From assembly GCF_050379415.1 (NCBI RefSeq), contig NZ_JBNRLS010000003.1, positions 1 through 64,000 on the forward strand: a stretch of 64,000 nt of DNA. Direction: 5' to 3'. Source of the DNA: Marinobacter sp050379415. GTDB taxonomy: Bacteria > Pseudomonadota > Gammaproteobacteria > Pseudomonadales > Oleiphilaceae. Numbering within the stretch: position 1 is the first letter of the stretch; the number at the start of each line of letters is the position of its first letter. The translations under genes were made by a program, and so were the position numbers. The notes under the pieces were generated by a model. That model ran no database searches. It saw only the letters and a list, made by a program, of their open reading frames with translations, and was not told where the DNA came from. Positions 47,291-56,937 of this stretch are shown piece by piece.

Positions 47291-50011
47291 ATGAATGAAA
47301 AAAAGACCCCACCCGTGGTGCTCGTCGACGGCTCATCCTATCTTTTCCGCGCCTATCACGCGCTGCCGCCTCTGACCAACAGCAAGAATCACCCGACCGG
47401 GGCCATCAAGGGCGTTATCAGCATGATCCGGCGCCTGGAGCAGGATTTTCCGGGCTCGAAAATGGTGGTGGTCTTTGATGCCAAGGGCAAAACCTTCCGG
47501 CACGAGATGTACGAGGAGTACAAGGCCAACCGGCCTCCCATGCCGGAAGACCTCGGCATGCAGATTGAACCCATTCACGAGATCGTCCGGGCCATGGGCC
47601 TGCCCCTGCTGATCGTCCCGGAAGTGGAAGCTGATGACGTCATCGGCACCCTCGCCAACGAAGCCACCAGCAAGGGCATTGATGTGGTGGTCTCCACCGG
47701 TGACAAGGACATGGCGCAACTGGTCAGCGACCATGTCACCCTGATCAACACCATGACCGAGACCCGGATGGACCGGGATGGCGTGGTAGAAAAGTTCGGC
47801 GTGACGCCGGAGCAGATCATCGACTACCTCGCCCTGGTGGGCGACAAGGTGGACAATATCCCGGGCGTAAACAAGTGCGGCCCGAAGACCGCTGTCAAAT
47901 GGCTGCAGACCTACAAGGATCTGGACCACCTCATCGAGCACGCGGACGAAATCAAGGGCAAGATCGGCGAGTACCTGCGGGAAGCCATCGAAACCCTGCC
48001 CCTGAGCCGCGAACTTGCGACCATTCGGACCGACGTCGATCTCGAGTTCGGCCTGGAGGATCTCAAGCTGCGGGAGCAGGACGACGAACAGCTGCTGGAC
48101 CTGTTCAAGGAATACGAATTCCGCAGCTGGGTCAACGAACTGGAGAGCGAAAGCGATGCAGAGGGAAAAACTGACAACAATAGCCCCTCCAACCCGAAGG
48201 AAAAGCGTTACAGCGTCATCACCAAGCAAGACGAACTGGACGACTGGATCAAGCGCCTGAAGGCATCCGATCTGTTCGCCTTTGACACGGAAACCACCAG
48301 CCTGCGGTACATCGACGCCGAAATTGTCGGGGTTTCCTTCGCTGTTGAAGCAGGCGAAGCGGCTTACGTACCCCTGGCCCACGACTACATGGGGGCGCCA
48401 GAACAACTGGACCGCGACACGGTACTCGAGCAGTTCAAGCCACTGCTGGAGGATCCCAAGCAGAGAAAGGTGGGCCAGAACCTCAAGTACGACAAGAACG
48501 TGCTGGCCAATCATGGCATCGATCTTGAGGGCATTGCCGAGGACACCATGCTGGAGTCCTATGTCTATAACTCGGTGGCCACCCGCCATGACATGGACAG
48601 CCTGGCGCGGGAATACCTGGGAGAACAGACCATCACCTACGAATCCATTGCCGGCAAGGGCGCCAGGCAGCTGACCTTCAACCAGATCGATCTGGAAAAG
48701 GCCGGCCCCTATGCCGCCGAGGATGCCGACATCACTCTGCGCCTGCATCAGACCCTGAGCCCCCGACTCAAGGAAACCGGCAAGCTGGACTCCGTCTACC
48801 GGGAGATCGACCTGCCGCTGGTGCCGGTTCTGTCCCGCATGGAACAACGGGGTACCCTGATCAGCGCCAGCGTGCTAAGAAAGCATAGTCAGGAGCTGGC
48901 CGAGCGTATGGCCGAGCTGGAGGAGGAAGCCCACGAAGTCGCCGGAGAAAGCTTCAACCTGGGCTCCACCAAGCAGCTGCAGGTTATCTTCTATGACAAG
49001 CTGGGCTTGCCGGTCATCAAGAAGACACCGAAGGGCGCGCCATCGACTGCCGAGCCGGTGTTGCAGGAACTAGCCCACGAGCACGAACTGCCCCGATTGA
49101 TCCTCGAGCACCGGAGCCTGAGCAAGCTCAAGTCCACCTATACCGACACCCTGCCGGAGCTGATCCACCACCGAACCGGACGCGTCCACACCTCTTATCA
49201 CCAGGCGGTCACCGCCACCGGGCGGCTGTCTTCGTCAGAGCCGAACCTGCAGAACATTCCCATCCGCAGCGAGCAGGGCCGGCGCATCCGCCAGGCGTTC
49301 ATAGCGCCGGAGGGTTACAAGCTGGTGGCCGCGGATTACTCCCAGATCGAGCTTCGGATCATGGCTCACCTGTCCGGCGACAACGGCCTGATCAACGCGT
49401 TCGAACATGGGGAAGACATTCACAAAGCCACGGCCGCCGAGGTGTTCGGCGTCAGTCTCAAGGAGGTCAGCTCCGATCAACGCCGCAGCGCCAAGGCCAT
49501 CAACTTCGGCCTGATCTACGGCATGTCCGCGTTCGGTCTGTCACGGCAACTGGGCGTAGAACGGAAACTGGCCCAGGAATACATCGACCGCTATTTCGAG
49601 CGTTACCCCGGCGTGCTGAAGTACATGGACAATATCCGCAAACAGGCCCACGAGGATGGCTTCGTGGAAACCCTGTTCGGCCGTCGCCTGTACTTACCGG
49701 AAATCAATGCACGCAACAAACAGATGCAGCAGGCTGCAGAGCGCACAGCGATCAACGCTCCTATGCAGGGAACCGCAGCGGACATCATCAAGCGGGCCAT
49801 GATCGAAGTCGACAACTGGCTGCGTAACGAGCACGCCGACGAGGCCCGCATGACCATGCAGGTTCACGACGAACTGATCGTGGAAGTAAAGGAATCTGCC
49901 CTGGACAAGGTCCGGGACGGGCTGGTGAAACGGATGTCAGCCGCGGTGGAACTGGCCATTCCCCTGGTGGTGGATGCCGGGGTCGGCGACAACTGGGACG
50001 AAGCCCACTGA
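47291..50011 (+). CDS. polA: DNA polymerase I
   Basis: 906 residues from ATG 47291 (a TTG at 47243 gives an unconserved Arg/Ile-repeat leader). 5' nuclease domain (PPVVLVDGSSYLFRAYHALPPL, STGDKDMAQLVS), 3'-5' exonuclease with intact acidic residues (FAFDTETTS, LKYDKNVL, YAAEDADITLRLHQ), and polymerase domain (ADYSQIELRIMAHLS, RRSAKAINFGLIYGMSAFGL, MQVHDELIVEV). It fills gaps and removes RNA primers. Full proofreading is predicted from the intact exonuclease motifs. Confidence 0.97.
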   Translation: MNEKKTPPVVLVDGSSYLFRAYHALPPLTNSKNHPTGAIKGVISMIRRLEQDFPGSKMVVVFDAKGKTFRHEMYEEYKANRPPMPEDLGMQIEPIHEIVRAMGLPLLIVPEVEADDVIGTLANEATSKGIDVVVSTGDKDMAQLVSDHVTLINTMTETRMDRDGVVEKFGVTPEQIIDYLALVGDKVDNIPGVNKCGPKTAVKWLQTYKDLDHLIEHADEIKGKIGEYLREAIETLPLSRELATIRTDVDLEFGLEDLKLREQDDEQLLDLFKEYEFRSWVNELESESDAEGKTDNNSPSNPKEKRYSVITKQDELDDWIKRLKASDLFAFDTETTSLRYIDAEIVGVSFAVEAGEAAYVPLAHDYMGAPEQLDRDTVLEQFKPLLEDPKQRKVGQNLKYDKNVLANHGIDLEGIAEDTMLESYVYNSVATRHDMDSLAREYLGEQTITYESIAGKGARQLTFNQIDLEKAGPYAAEDADITLRLHQTLSPRLKETGKLDSVYREIDLPLVPVLSRMEQRGTLISASVLRKHSQELAERMAELEEEAHEVAGESFNLGSTKQLQVIFYDKLGLPVIKKTPKGAPSTAEPVLQELAHEHELPRLILEHRSLSKLKSTYTDTLPELIHHRTGRVHTSYHQAVTATGRLSSSEPNLQNIPIRSEQGRRIRQAFIAPEGYKLVAADYSQIELRIMAHLSGDNGLINAFEHGEDIHKATAAEVFGVSLKEVSSDQRRSAKAINFGLIYGMSAFGLSRQLGVERKLAQEYIDRYFERYPGVLKYMDNIRKQAHEDGFVETLFGRRLYLPEINARNKQMQQAAERTAINAPMQGTAADIIKRAMIEVDNWLRNEHADEARMTMQVHDELIVEVKESALDKVRDGLVKRMSAAVELAIPLVVDAGVGDNWDEAH

Positions 50012-50288
50012 TTCGACTTGCCCGATAAGCCGGCTTGGGCCCCACCCGGCCGGCTCCCCCACCCCAAAACGGGGCAAAGCATCTGCTTCTGCACCCTCGA
50101 GTGACACGGTAACCGCTTTGCCACCCGGCCTCCACGCCATGACGGACCCCGTAAACCGCTTCGCTGGCGGCCTGCGGGCGATGCCGTGAATAACGGCACA
50201 AAATTCGCATCCTGAACGGTGTCGGTTGCCGGATTCGGTCCATCCCGAACCGCAATCACGTTGTGACCTATAAACCGAGGCCGTAACC

Positions 50289-50672
50289 ATGAACACTCTG
50301 GCATCTGAACGAGGCTGGCTCCTGGACCCCAATCTGCTGAAACTGGTGCACCAGTGCCGCCGGCTTATTCATTCCGAGTTCGGCGTCAAACTTCATCTCA
50401 CCGAACAGCATCTCGAACAGCAACTGGCGGACTATGCGGGCAAAAGCCGCTCCGGCCACCTGATCCGGACGTGGGAGGCGCTCAAGGCGCAGGTACCGCA
50501 ACTGCAACGGGATTCGGGAAACAAGGAAGACGGAGAAAATCCGAGGCGGATGTATCGCGGTCAGGCAATCGCCGACGATCGGCCCGCCAGAGCGGTTGAG
50601 GAAGGAGAGCAGACAGGCGGCACGCCACCGAGGAAGAAACAGGTGATCTACCGCGGCCAGGTGATCGGCTGA
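50289..50672 (+). CDS. Small hypothetical protein with repeated YRGQ-I motif
   Basis: 127 residues. The N-terminal half is helical (LDPNLLKLVHQCRRLIHSEFGVKLHLTEQHLEQQLADYA). The C-terminal half contains two short repeats, MYRGQAIADD and IYRGQVIG, the second at the very end, resembling the YRG motif of DUF4278-like peptides. ATG preceded by AACCGAGG. No function known. The 277-bp gap before it holds nothing I recognise. Confidence 0.6.
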   Translation: MNTLASERGWLLDPNLLKLVHQCRRLIHSEFGVKLHLTEQHLEQQLADYAGKSRSGHLIRTWEALKAQVPQLQRDSGNKEDGENPRRMYRGQAIADDRPARAVEEGEQTGGTPPRKKQVIYRGQVIG

Positions 50673-50719
50673 CGGCGCTGGCCGCCAGCCTCACACAAAG
50701 TGCGGATTGAACGGGGGAA

Positions 50720-52117
50720 TCAGAAGGCTTTGCTGATCTGGAATGATGCGCTCCAGGCACTCAGGTCGTATTCGCCCTGGTAGCTGGCCGCGCTGACCGG
50801 ATCACCGGTGGGATCCTCGTGACTGTATTCCCTGTCATCCACTTTCGCATCATCCGCGAAAATCAACGTGCCTACGGCAGCATCGACCGTCCAGCCACTC
50901 TGGATATCTTTCCACTGGGTACCCAGGGTCAGCCAGTGACGGTCCTCTGACGGAATCCGGGCAGTGACGTAGTTGTCGACCGGCGACTCGTCCCAGGCAT
51001 AGCCTGCCTTCAGGGCCCATTCAGGGGTGGCTTGCCAGATGCTGCCTACATTGAACTGCCAGGTGTTTTTCCACTCTTCGGTGATGTGGGAGATGACCTC
51101 TCCGCTTTCCTGGCTAATGATATCCAGCTCTTCAAAGCGGCTCCATTTGGCGTAGGTCGCACCGGCCAGGAGGGTCACTTTGTCAGTGAGCAAGTGCCGG
51201 GCACCGAAGGCAACACTCTCTGGAATTGCCAGTGGCACCTCTACATCCCGACTGATATCAGCCTGGAAGGCGTTCAGCCCGGTATCGCCCGGTTGGACCA
51301 CCGGGTAATTGGAGAGATCCGCATCTCCCTCCAGCTCCAGCTCCGTTCCGGTTTGCAGAGTAAGACCCAACTGGGTTTGTTTCGACATCTCATACAGGAA
51401 ACCGATGCGTGCGGTGATGCCGATATCGTCACCCTCGATATCCGCGTAACCCGGCTTGAACGGCTCACCGTTCAGTGGCACGCCCGCCGCATCAGCTTCT
51501 TGCTGAGCGAGGAAATAGGCCCCGGAGTAGTCCTGAAACTTCGACAGACGCCCTTCGGCGTACATGATATTAAGCCCGACGCCCATGGAGAGCCCCTTAC
51601 CATTGTTTACGGCAACAGACGGCGTAAAGGCGATAGCGGTCAACTCGGTTTCATCAGCAAAGTACCGACCAATGAAGTCATTGTCGTAATCGGCAGCCAG
51701 ACCATAAGGCGCATGAATCCCAAACCCGACATCGATAGAGTCGTTGATTTCGTGGGTAAAGTAGAAATTGGGAAGAACTGCGGGATCAGCAATGTCTCCG
51801 CCAGTGCTACCGGTCACCGGCATACCAAGCTGATTGGTTGCTGAGGTGGAGCCCTCTTTCGCCTCGGCATCAATATCCAGAACCGCAGCACCAAAGGAAA
51901 CGTTCATCCCGGAAAGCTGGCTCATCCCGGCCGGGTTGAACAGCACGGTGGTCGCATTCTCGGGATTGGCGGCGACACCAGCATTGGCCACGCCCATGGC
52001 GCTGGCGCTTTGTTCGTTGAGCGAGAAACCACCCGCCAGGACGCTGGCTGGCGCGGCAAAAGCGGCCAGGGTTGCAAGGCGGATTGCCTTTACGAGTGCG
52101 TTGGTATTCTTGTGCAT
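50720..52117 (-). CDS. FadL-family long-chain fatty acid / hydrocarbon porin
   Basis: 465 residues from ATG 52117 (AAGGAGATACC ahead). Signal peptide (AIRLATLAAFAAPASVLA), then GGFSLNEQSASAMGVANAGVAANPENATTVLFNPAGMSQLSG, the FadL plug motif with the NPAGM box. A 14-strand barrel follows, ending in Phe (WSASFQISKAF). It admits long-chain fatty acids or hydrophobic substrates through the outer membrane. Distinct from the barrel at 22234-23571. Confidence 0.92.
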   Translation of the reverse strand: MHKNTNALVKAIRLATLAAFAAPASVLAGGFSLNEQSASAMGVANAGVAANPENATTVLFNPAGMSQLSGMNVSFGAAVLDIDAEAKEGSTSATNQLGMPVTGSTGGDIADPAVLPNFYFTHEINDSIDVGFGIHAPYGLAADYDNDFIGRYFADETELTAIAFTPSVAVNNGKGLSMGVGLNIMYAEGRLSKFQDYSGAYFLAQQEADAAGVPLNGEPFKPGYADIEGDDIGITARIGFLYEMSKQTQLGLTLQTGTELELEGDADLSNYPVVQPGDTGLNAFQADISRDVEVPLAIPESVAFGARHLLTDKVTLLAGATYAKWSRFEELDIISQESGEVISHITEEWKNTWQFNVGSIWQATPEWALKAGYAWDESPVDNYVTARIPSEDRHWLTLGTQWKDIQSGWTVDAAVGTLIFADDAKVDDREYSHEDPTGDPVSAASYQGEYDLSAWSASFQISKAF

Positions 52118-52240
52118 GGTATCTCCTTGATTGATTCGGCGCGGAGTATACGCAGCACGGGCCAAAGGCCTCAAATGCCAAAACTACTGGTTCGAGGCCC
52201 TAACTACTTACGACTTTAGTCTGAAATGCTGAATTCCCGT

Positions 52241-53362
52241 TCAGTCATCCTGTATGGACAGCTTGTCCACCGACGTGGAGAGCTGGTCGGCTCCGGCAGC
52301 ATCGGCGCCCAGCTTGATCATCAGGCGCAAATCGTTCGCCGAATCGGCATGGGCCAGAGCATCCTCGTAGGTAATAGAGCCTTCGGAGTACAACCGGTAC
52401 AAGGCCTGGTCGAAGGTCTGCATTCCTACTTCACCGGATTTCGCCATCAGCTCCTTGAGCTTGTGGACCTCACCTTTACGGATGATGTCCGATGCCAACG
52501 GAGTGTTGATCAGTACTTCGATGACCGCCTTGCGCCCCTTGCCATCCGGTGTCGGCACCAGCTGCTGGGCCACGATGGCCTTGAGGTTCAGGGACAGGTC
52601 CATCCAGATCTGGTTGTGCTGCTCGGGCGGGAAGAACTGGATGATACGATCCAGCGCCTGGTTGGCGTTGTTAGCGTGCAGCGTCGCCAGGCACAGGTGG
52701 CCGGTCTCTGCAAACTGCACGGAATATTCCATGGTCTGCTGGGTCCGCACCTCACCGATCAGGATTACGTCCGGAGCCTGACGCAGGGTGTTCTTCAGGG
52801 CCACCTCGAAACTCTCGGTATCGATCCCCACCTCGCGCTGGGTCACGATACAACCCTGGTGCTGGTGCACGAATTCGATCGGATCCTCGATGGAAATGAT
52901 GTGCCCGCGGCTATTGCGATTGCGGTGCCCCAGCATGGCGGCCAGGGAGGTGGACTTACCGGTACCGGTGGCGCCCACGAAGATGATCAGGCCACGCTTG
53001 GTCATGGCCAGATCCTTGATGATATCCGGCAGGGCCAGATCATCGATCTGGGGAATCTTCACCTCGATCCGGCGCAGCACCATGCCGCACAGGTTACGCT
53101 GGAAGAAGGCACTGACACGGAAACGCCCGATGCCCCGGGCACTGATGGCAAAGTTGCACTCATGGCTGGCGTCAAACTCCGCGCGCTGCTTGTCATTCAT
53201 GGCGCCGTAGACCAGCTCACGGGTCTGTTCCGGGGTCAGGGCATTCTTGGTAACCGGAAGAACCTTGCCGTTGACCTTCATGCTCGGCGGCACACCTGCT
53301 GTGATAAACAGGTCCGAACCGCCCTTCTCCACCATCAGCCGCAACAGTTTTTCGAATTCCAT
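52241..53362 (-). CDS. pilU: Type IV pilus twitching ATPase PilU
   Basis: 373 residues. VEKGGSDLFITAGVPPSMKVNG at the start, Walker A VGATGTGKST, ISIEDPIEFVHQHQGCIVTQREVG (Asp box), Walker B-like LIGEVR and LATLHANNANQALDRIIQFFP (His box). Longer C-terminal end than PilT, as in PilU. It assists PilT in pilus retraction. It starts 17 nt after pilT stops. Confidence 0.94.
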   Translation of the reverse strand: MEFEKLLRLMVEKGGSDLFITAGVPPSMKVNGKVLPVTKNALTPEQTRELVYGAMNDKQRAEFDASHECNFAISARGIGRFRVSAFFQRNLCGMVLRRIEVKIPQIDDLALPDIIKDLAMTKRGLIIFVGATGTGKSTSLAAMLGHRNRNSRGHIISIEDPIEFVHQHQGCIVTQREVGIDTESFEVALKNTLRQAPDVILIGEVRTQQTMEYSVQFAETGHLCLATLHANNANQALDRIIQFFPPEQHNQIWMDLSLNLKAIVAQQLVPTPDGKGRKAVIEVLINTPLASDIIRKGEVHKLKELMAKSGEVGMQTFDQALYRLYSEGSITYEDALAHADSANDLRLMIKLGADAAGADQLSTSVDKLSIQDD

Positions 53363-53379
53363 TTTGCTACCTACTTACC

Positions 53380-54414
53380 TCAGAAGTTATCCGGCATCTT
53401 CGCCTTGGCACGCGCCGCCTCACGGGAAACGAGACCTTTCTGCAGCAACCGCTCAAGGCACTGGTCCAGAGTCTGCATGCCGAGCGAGCCGCCGGTCTGG
53501 ATCGCGGAGTACATCTGGGCGATCTTGTCTTCCCGGATCAGGTTCCGGATGGCCGGGGTACCGATCATGATCTCGTGCGCGGCAACCCGTCCGCCGCCCA
53601 TCTTTTTCATCAGGGTCTGGGAGATAACCGCCTGCAGGGATTCGGAGAGCATGGACCGCACCATGGACTTTTCCTCAGCCGGGAACACGTCCACCACCCG
53701 GTCGATGGTCTTCGCTGCCGAGGTGGTGTGCAGGGTGCCGAATACCAGGTGACCGGTTTCCGCGGCGGTCAGGGCCAGGCGGATGGTTTCCAGGTCCCGG
53801 AGCTCACCCACCAGGATGATGTCCGGGTCTTCCCGCAGTGCCGAACGAAGGGCTTCGTTGAAGCCCAGGGTGTCCCGGTGCACTTCCCGCTGGTTGACCA
53901 GACATTTCTTGGATTCGTGCACGAATTCGATCGGATCCTCGATGGTGAGGATGTGCTCGTAGCGGCTGTCGTTGATGTAGTCCATCATGGCCGCCAGCGT
54001 GGTGGACTTACCGGAACCGGTCGGCCCGGTCACCAGCACCAGCCCGCGGGGAACGGACGAGATATCCTTGAAAACCTGGCCCATGCCCAGATCTTCCATG
54101 GTGAGCACTTTCGAGGGGATGGTCCGGAACACGGCACCGGCGCCGCGATTCTGGTTAAAGGCGTTAACACGGAAACGGGCGACACCGGGAACCTCGAAGG
54201 AAAAGTCGGTTTCCAGGAATTCTTCGTAATCCTTGCGCTGCTTGTCGTTCATGATGTCGTAGATCAGGCCGTGCACTTCTTTGTGCTCCATCGGCGGCAG
54301 GTTGATCCGGCGTACATCGCCGTCGACACGAATCATGGGGGGCAAACCAGAGGAAAGGTGCAAATCGGACGCACCCTGTTTGGCCGAAAAGGCAAGCAGT
54401 TCAGTAATATCCAT
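53380..54414 (-). CDS. pilT: Type IV pilus retraction ATPase PilT
   Basis: 344 residues. FSAKQGASDLHLSSGLPPMIRVDG, Walker A GPTGSGKST, TIEDPIEFVHESKKCLVNQREV, ILVGELRDLETIRLALTAAETGHLVFGTLHT, and the PilT-specific AIRNLIRE motif. It depolymerises the pilus for twitching. Divergent from yggS, as in Pseudomonas. Relevant to the inovirus, whose relatives use type IV pili as receptor. Confidence 0.96.
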   Translation of the reverse strand: MDITELLAFSAKQGASDLHLSSGLPPMIRVDGDVRRINLPPMEHKEVHGLIYDIMNDKQRKDYEEFLETDFSFEVPGVARFRVNAFNQNRGAGAVFRTIPSKVLTMEDLGMGQVFKDISSVPRGLVLVTGPTGSGKSTTLAAMMDYINDSRYEHILTIEDPIEFVHESKKCLVNQREVHRDTLGFNEALRSALREDPDIILVGELRDLETIRLALTAAETGHLVFGTLHTTSAAKTIDRVVDVFPAEEKSMVRSMLSESLQAVISQTLMKKMGGGRVAAHEIMIGTPAIRNLIREDKIAQMYSAIQTGGSLGMQTLDQCLERLLQKGLVSREAARAKAKMPDNF

Positions 54415-54466
54415 AGGGTTCCTCGGAGGGCTTTTTCTTTTAATCCAGAAGCGGCAAACTCACAGT

Positions 54467-55180
54467 ATGAGCAGCATAGCAGACAACATCGGGAGCGTAA
54501 CCCGACGCATACAAAAAGCAACATTGCAGGCGGGGCGGGACCCCGGCAGTGTGCGCCTGTTGGCAGTCAGCAAAACCCGACCGCCGGAAGACCTGCGTGA
54601 AGCCTTCGCTGCGGGGCAGACCGCGTTTGGCGAAAACTACTTGCAGGAAGCCCTCGAGAAGATCGAGGCGCTGGACGATCTGGACGGCATCGAATGGCAT
54701 TTTATCGGTCCGATCCAGTCCAACAAGACCCGCCAGATCGCCACATCGTTTGCCTGGGTGCACAGTATCGACCGCCTGAAGATCGCCCGCCGCCTCAGCG
54801 AGCAACGTGCGCCGTCACTACCGCCCCTCAACATCTGTCTGCAGGTCAATATTGATGAGGAAGACACCAAGTCCGGCTGTACCCTGGAGGAGCTGCCCGA
54901 GCTGGTTTCAGCAATCGGTGAACTTCCCAACCTCAGCCTGCGGGGCCTGATGGCCATTCCGGACCCCGACCAGCCGGAATCGGAGCTCAGGTCCAGCTTC
55001 CGCAAACTGGCCAACGCTCTCAAATCCCTGAAGCAGGAATTCCCGGGCGTCGGCCCGCTGGACACCCTGTCCATGGGCATGTCCGATGACCTGGAAATGG
55101 CCATTGCCGAGGGCGCAACCTGGGTCCGTGTTGGCACTGCGGTGTTCGGAGCCCGCCCACCAAAGGAACCCCAGAGCTGA
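54467..55180 (+). CDS. yggS: YggS family PLP homeostasis protein
   Basis: 237 residues from ATG 54467; the longer frame upstream lies in pilT antisense. VRLLAVSKTRPPEDLREAFAAGQTAFGENYLQEALEKIEAL contains the PLP-binding Lys in AVSKT; WHFIGPIQSNKTRQIATSF and LSMGMSDDLEMAIAEGATWVRVGTAVFG are conserved. It binds PLP without known enzymatic activity and keeps vitamin B6 and amino-acid pools balanced. Confidence 0.95.
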   Translation: MSSIADNIGSVTRRIQKATLQAGRDPGSVRLLAVSKTRPPEDLREAFAAGQTAFGENYLQEALEKIEALDDLDGIEWHFIGPIQSNKTRQIATSFAWVHSIDRLKIARRLSEQRAPSLPPLNICLQVNIDEEDTKSGCTLEELPELVSAIGELPNLSLRGLMAIPDPDQPESELRSSFRKLANALKSLKQEFPGVGPLDTLSMGMSDDLEMAIAEGATWVRVGTAVFGARPPKEPQS

Positions 55181-55242
55181 ATCTTTCAGTTCCTGCTATC
55201 ATCCGGTTCAAACAGTTAACCGATCAATCGTTGGAGTGAACC

Positions 55243-56076
55243 TTGAGCACATCGCCCACTATCTCATTTATCGGAGCCGGCAATATGGCCAGCGCCATCA
55301 TTGGCGGCATGCTGGACAATGGCTACAAGGCCGGTGATATCTGGGTCAGCGCCCCGGATGACGGTCATCTTCAGGCCATCCGCAAGCGTTTTGGCGTCAG
55401 CGTCACCACCGACAACCGCTACTGCGCCCAGCAGGCCGACATGGTCATCCTCGCGGTCAAGCCCCAGGTCATGGCCGATGTCTGTCGTGACATTGCCCCG
55501 GTGGTGCAGAACACCCGTCCACTGATGGTCTCCATCGCCGCAGGCCTGACCGCCGACACCCTGGACGAATGGCTCGGCGGCGGGCTACCCATGGTGCGGG
55601 TCATGCCCAACACACCGTCATTGGTTGGCAAAGGGGCTGCCGGCCTGTTTGCCAATAGCCAGGTGAAAGACGACCAGAAAAAGATGGTCCAGGCTGTATT
55701 TGAGAGCATCGGCTCCGCGCTGTGGGTGGAGGACGAAAACCTGCTGCACGGGGTTACCGCTCTGTCCGGCAGTGGCCCGGCGTACTTCTTCCTGATGCTT
55801 GAAGCGCTCGAGGCGGCCGCCACGGAAGCCGGCATTGAACCGGCCACCGCCCGGGAACTGGCGATCCAGACCATGGCCGGGGCCGCAGAAATGGCCGCCC
55901 GCAGCGAACACGATCCTGCCCAGCTCAAGCGCAATGTGATGTCCCCCGGCGGCACCACCGAGCAGGCTATCAATACGTTCGAGGAAGGCGGGCTGCGAGA
56001 ACTGGTCAAGAAAGCCTACGGCGCAGCATTCAAGCGTTCGGAAGAAATGGCCGAAGAACTGGCCGGCAAACAGTAA
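55243..56076 (+). CDS. proC: Pyrroline-5-carboxylate reductase
   Basis: 277 residues from a TTG start preceded by TGGAGTGAACC; no ATG fits the frame earlier. FIGAGNMASAIIGGML (NADPH site), VILAVKPQVM, RVMPNTPSLVGKGAAGLF, and ALSGSGPAYFFLMLEAL with MSPGGTTEQAI. It makes proline from pyrroline-5-carboxylate. yggS-proC-yggT is a standard cluster. Confidence 0.96.
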   Translation: MSTSPTISFIGAGNMASAIIGGMLDNGYKAGDIWVSAPDDGHLQAIRKRFGVSVTTDNRYCAQQADMVILAVKPQVMADVCRDIAPVVQNTRPLMVSIAAGLTADTLDEWLGGGLPMVRVMPNTPSLVGKGAAGLFANSQVKDDQKKMVQAVFESIGSALWVEDENLLHGVTALSGSGPAYFFLMLEALEAAATEAGIEPATARELAIQTMAGAAEMAARSEHDPAQLKRNVMSPGGTTEQAINTFEEGGLRELVKKAYGAAFKRSEEMAEELAGKQ

Positions 56077-56098
56077 CCGATAACGGAGACACAGCTAC

Positions 56099-56683
56099 AT
56101 GCTGGCAGACATCCTGATCACCATCCTGCTGATCGCGTCCACCTTTTATCTGACGATTGTGCTGCTGCGCTTCCTGCTGCAGCTGGCCCGGGCCGATTTC
56201 TACAACCCGATCTCCCAGTTTGTGGTCAAGGCGACCAACCCGTTGCTGCGCCCCCTTCGTCGCTTTATTCCGGGCTGGGGAGGCATCGACGGCGCCTCCC
56301 TCGTCCTGGCAATCATCATCCAGGCCATCACATTCTTCTTCATCCTGATCGCACTCAACGGTGGCATTCCGGCGATCAATCCCATCACCCTGGTGGTCTG
56401 GGCCGTGTTGAACGTGCTCAGCCTGATCGTGAAAATCTACTTCTGGTCAGTCATCGCGGTGGTGGTGGTGAGCTGGATCGCTCCCCACAGTGGCCACCCG
56501 GCCATTCAGCTGGTTGCCCAGATCACCGAGCCGGTCATGCGCCCGGTGCGCAACATCATGCCATCCATGGGCGGACTGGACCTGTCTCCGATCATTGTAT
56601 TCCTGATCCTGAACGTGATTTCAGTTGTGATCGATCACATGAAACTGGCCGCCGGCCTCGGATCCATTGGCCTCGGCATGTAA
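56099..56683 (+). CDS. yggT: YggT family membrane protein
   Basis: 194 residues with two YggT repeats: (FYLTIVLLRFLLQLARADFYNPISQFVVKATNPLLRPLRRFIPG) and (YFWSVIAVVVVSWIAPHSGHPAIQLVAQITEPVMRPVRNIMPS). About four membrane helices. Role not established; linked to osmotic tolerance in some bacteria. GGAGACA ahead of the ATG; follows proC by 22 bp. Confidence 0.92.
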   Translation: MLADILITILLIASTFYLTIVLLRFLLQLARADFYNPISQFVVKATNPLLRPLRRFIPGWGGIDGASLVLAIIIQAITFFFILIALNGGIPAINPITLVVWAVLNVLSLIVKIYFWSVIAVVVVSWIAPHSGHPAIQLVAQITEPVMRPVRNIMPSMGGLDLSPIIVFLILNVISVVIDHMKLAAGLGSIGLGM

Positions 56684-56740
56684 TTCCGCCTTCCTGATGT
56701 ACATTCGGTAACACCCGGAAACGAAAATCAATAAATTCAG

Positions 56741-56777
56741 GCCGCAGAATCATCTTGTTGATTTTGCGGCTTTTTAT
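56741..56777 (+). terminator. Rho-independent terminator after yggT
   Basis: GCCGCAGAATCA / TGATTTTGCGGC stem (one G-T pair) followed by TTTTTATT. Ends the yggS-proC-yggT transcript. Confidence 0.85.
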
Positions 56778-56937
56778 TGGGATAAATTGTGACCTGTTCG
56801 ACGGAATGCACAGGGAAGGTACACACAAATTCGGAAGACGGGATAGTATTACTACTTATTCATGAATTGCTGTAGTCCGCGCGCCTGGCAGGCAGTGGGC
56901 GCCGGTATACCGGGAAGTCGCGCAGAAGGAAACTCCA

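Noticed and set aside
47333..48847. 504-codon frame antisense to polA, and similar long antisense frames at 23949-25289, 52226-53752, 58471-59925 and 60749-61849
   Set aside because: All lie wholly across conserved genes and show only mirrored codon bias.
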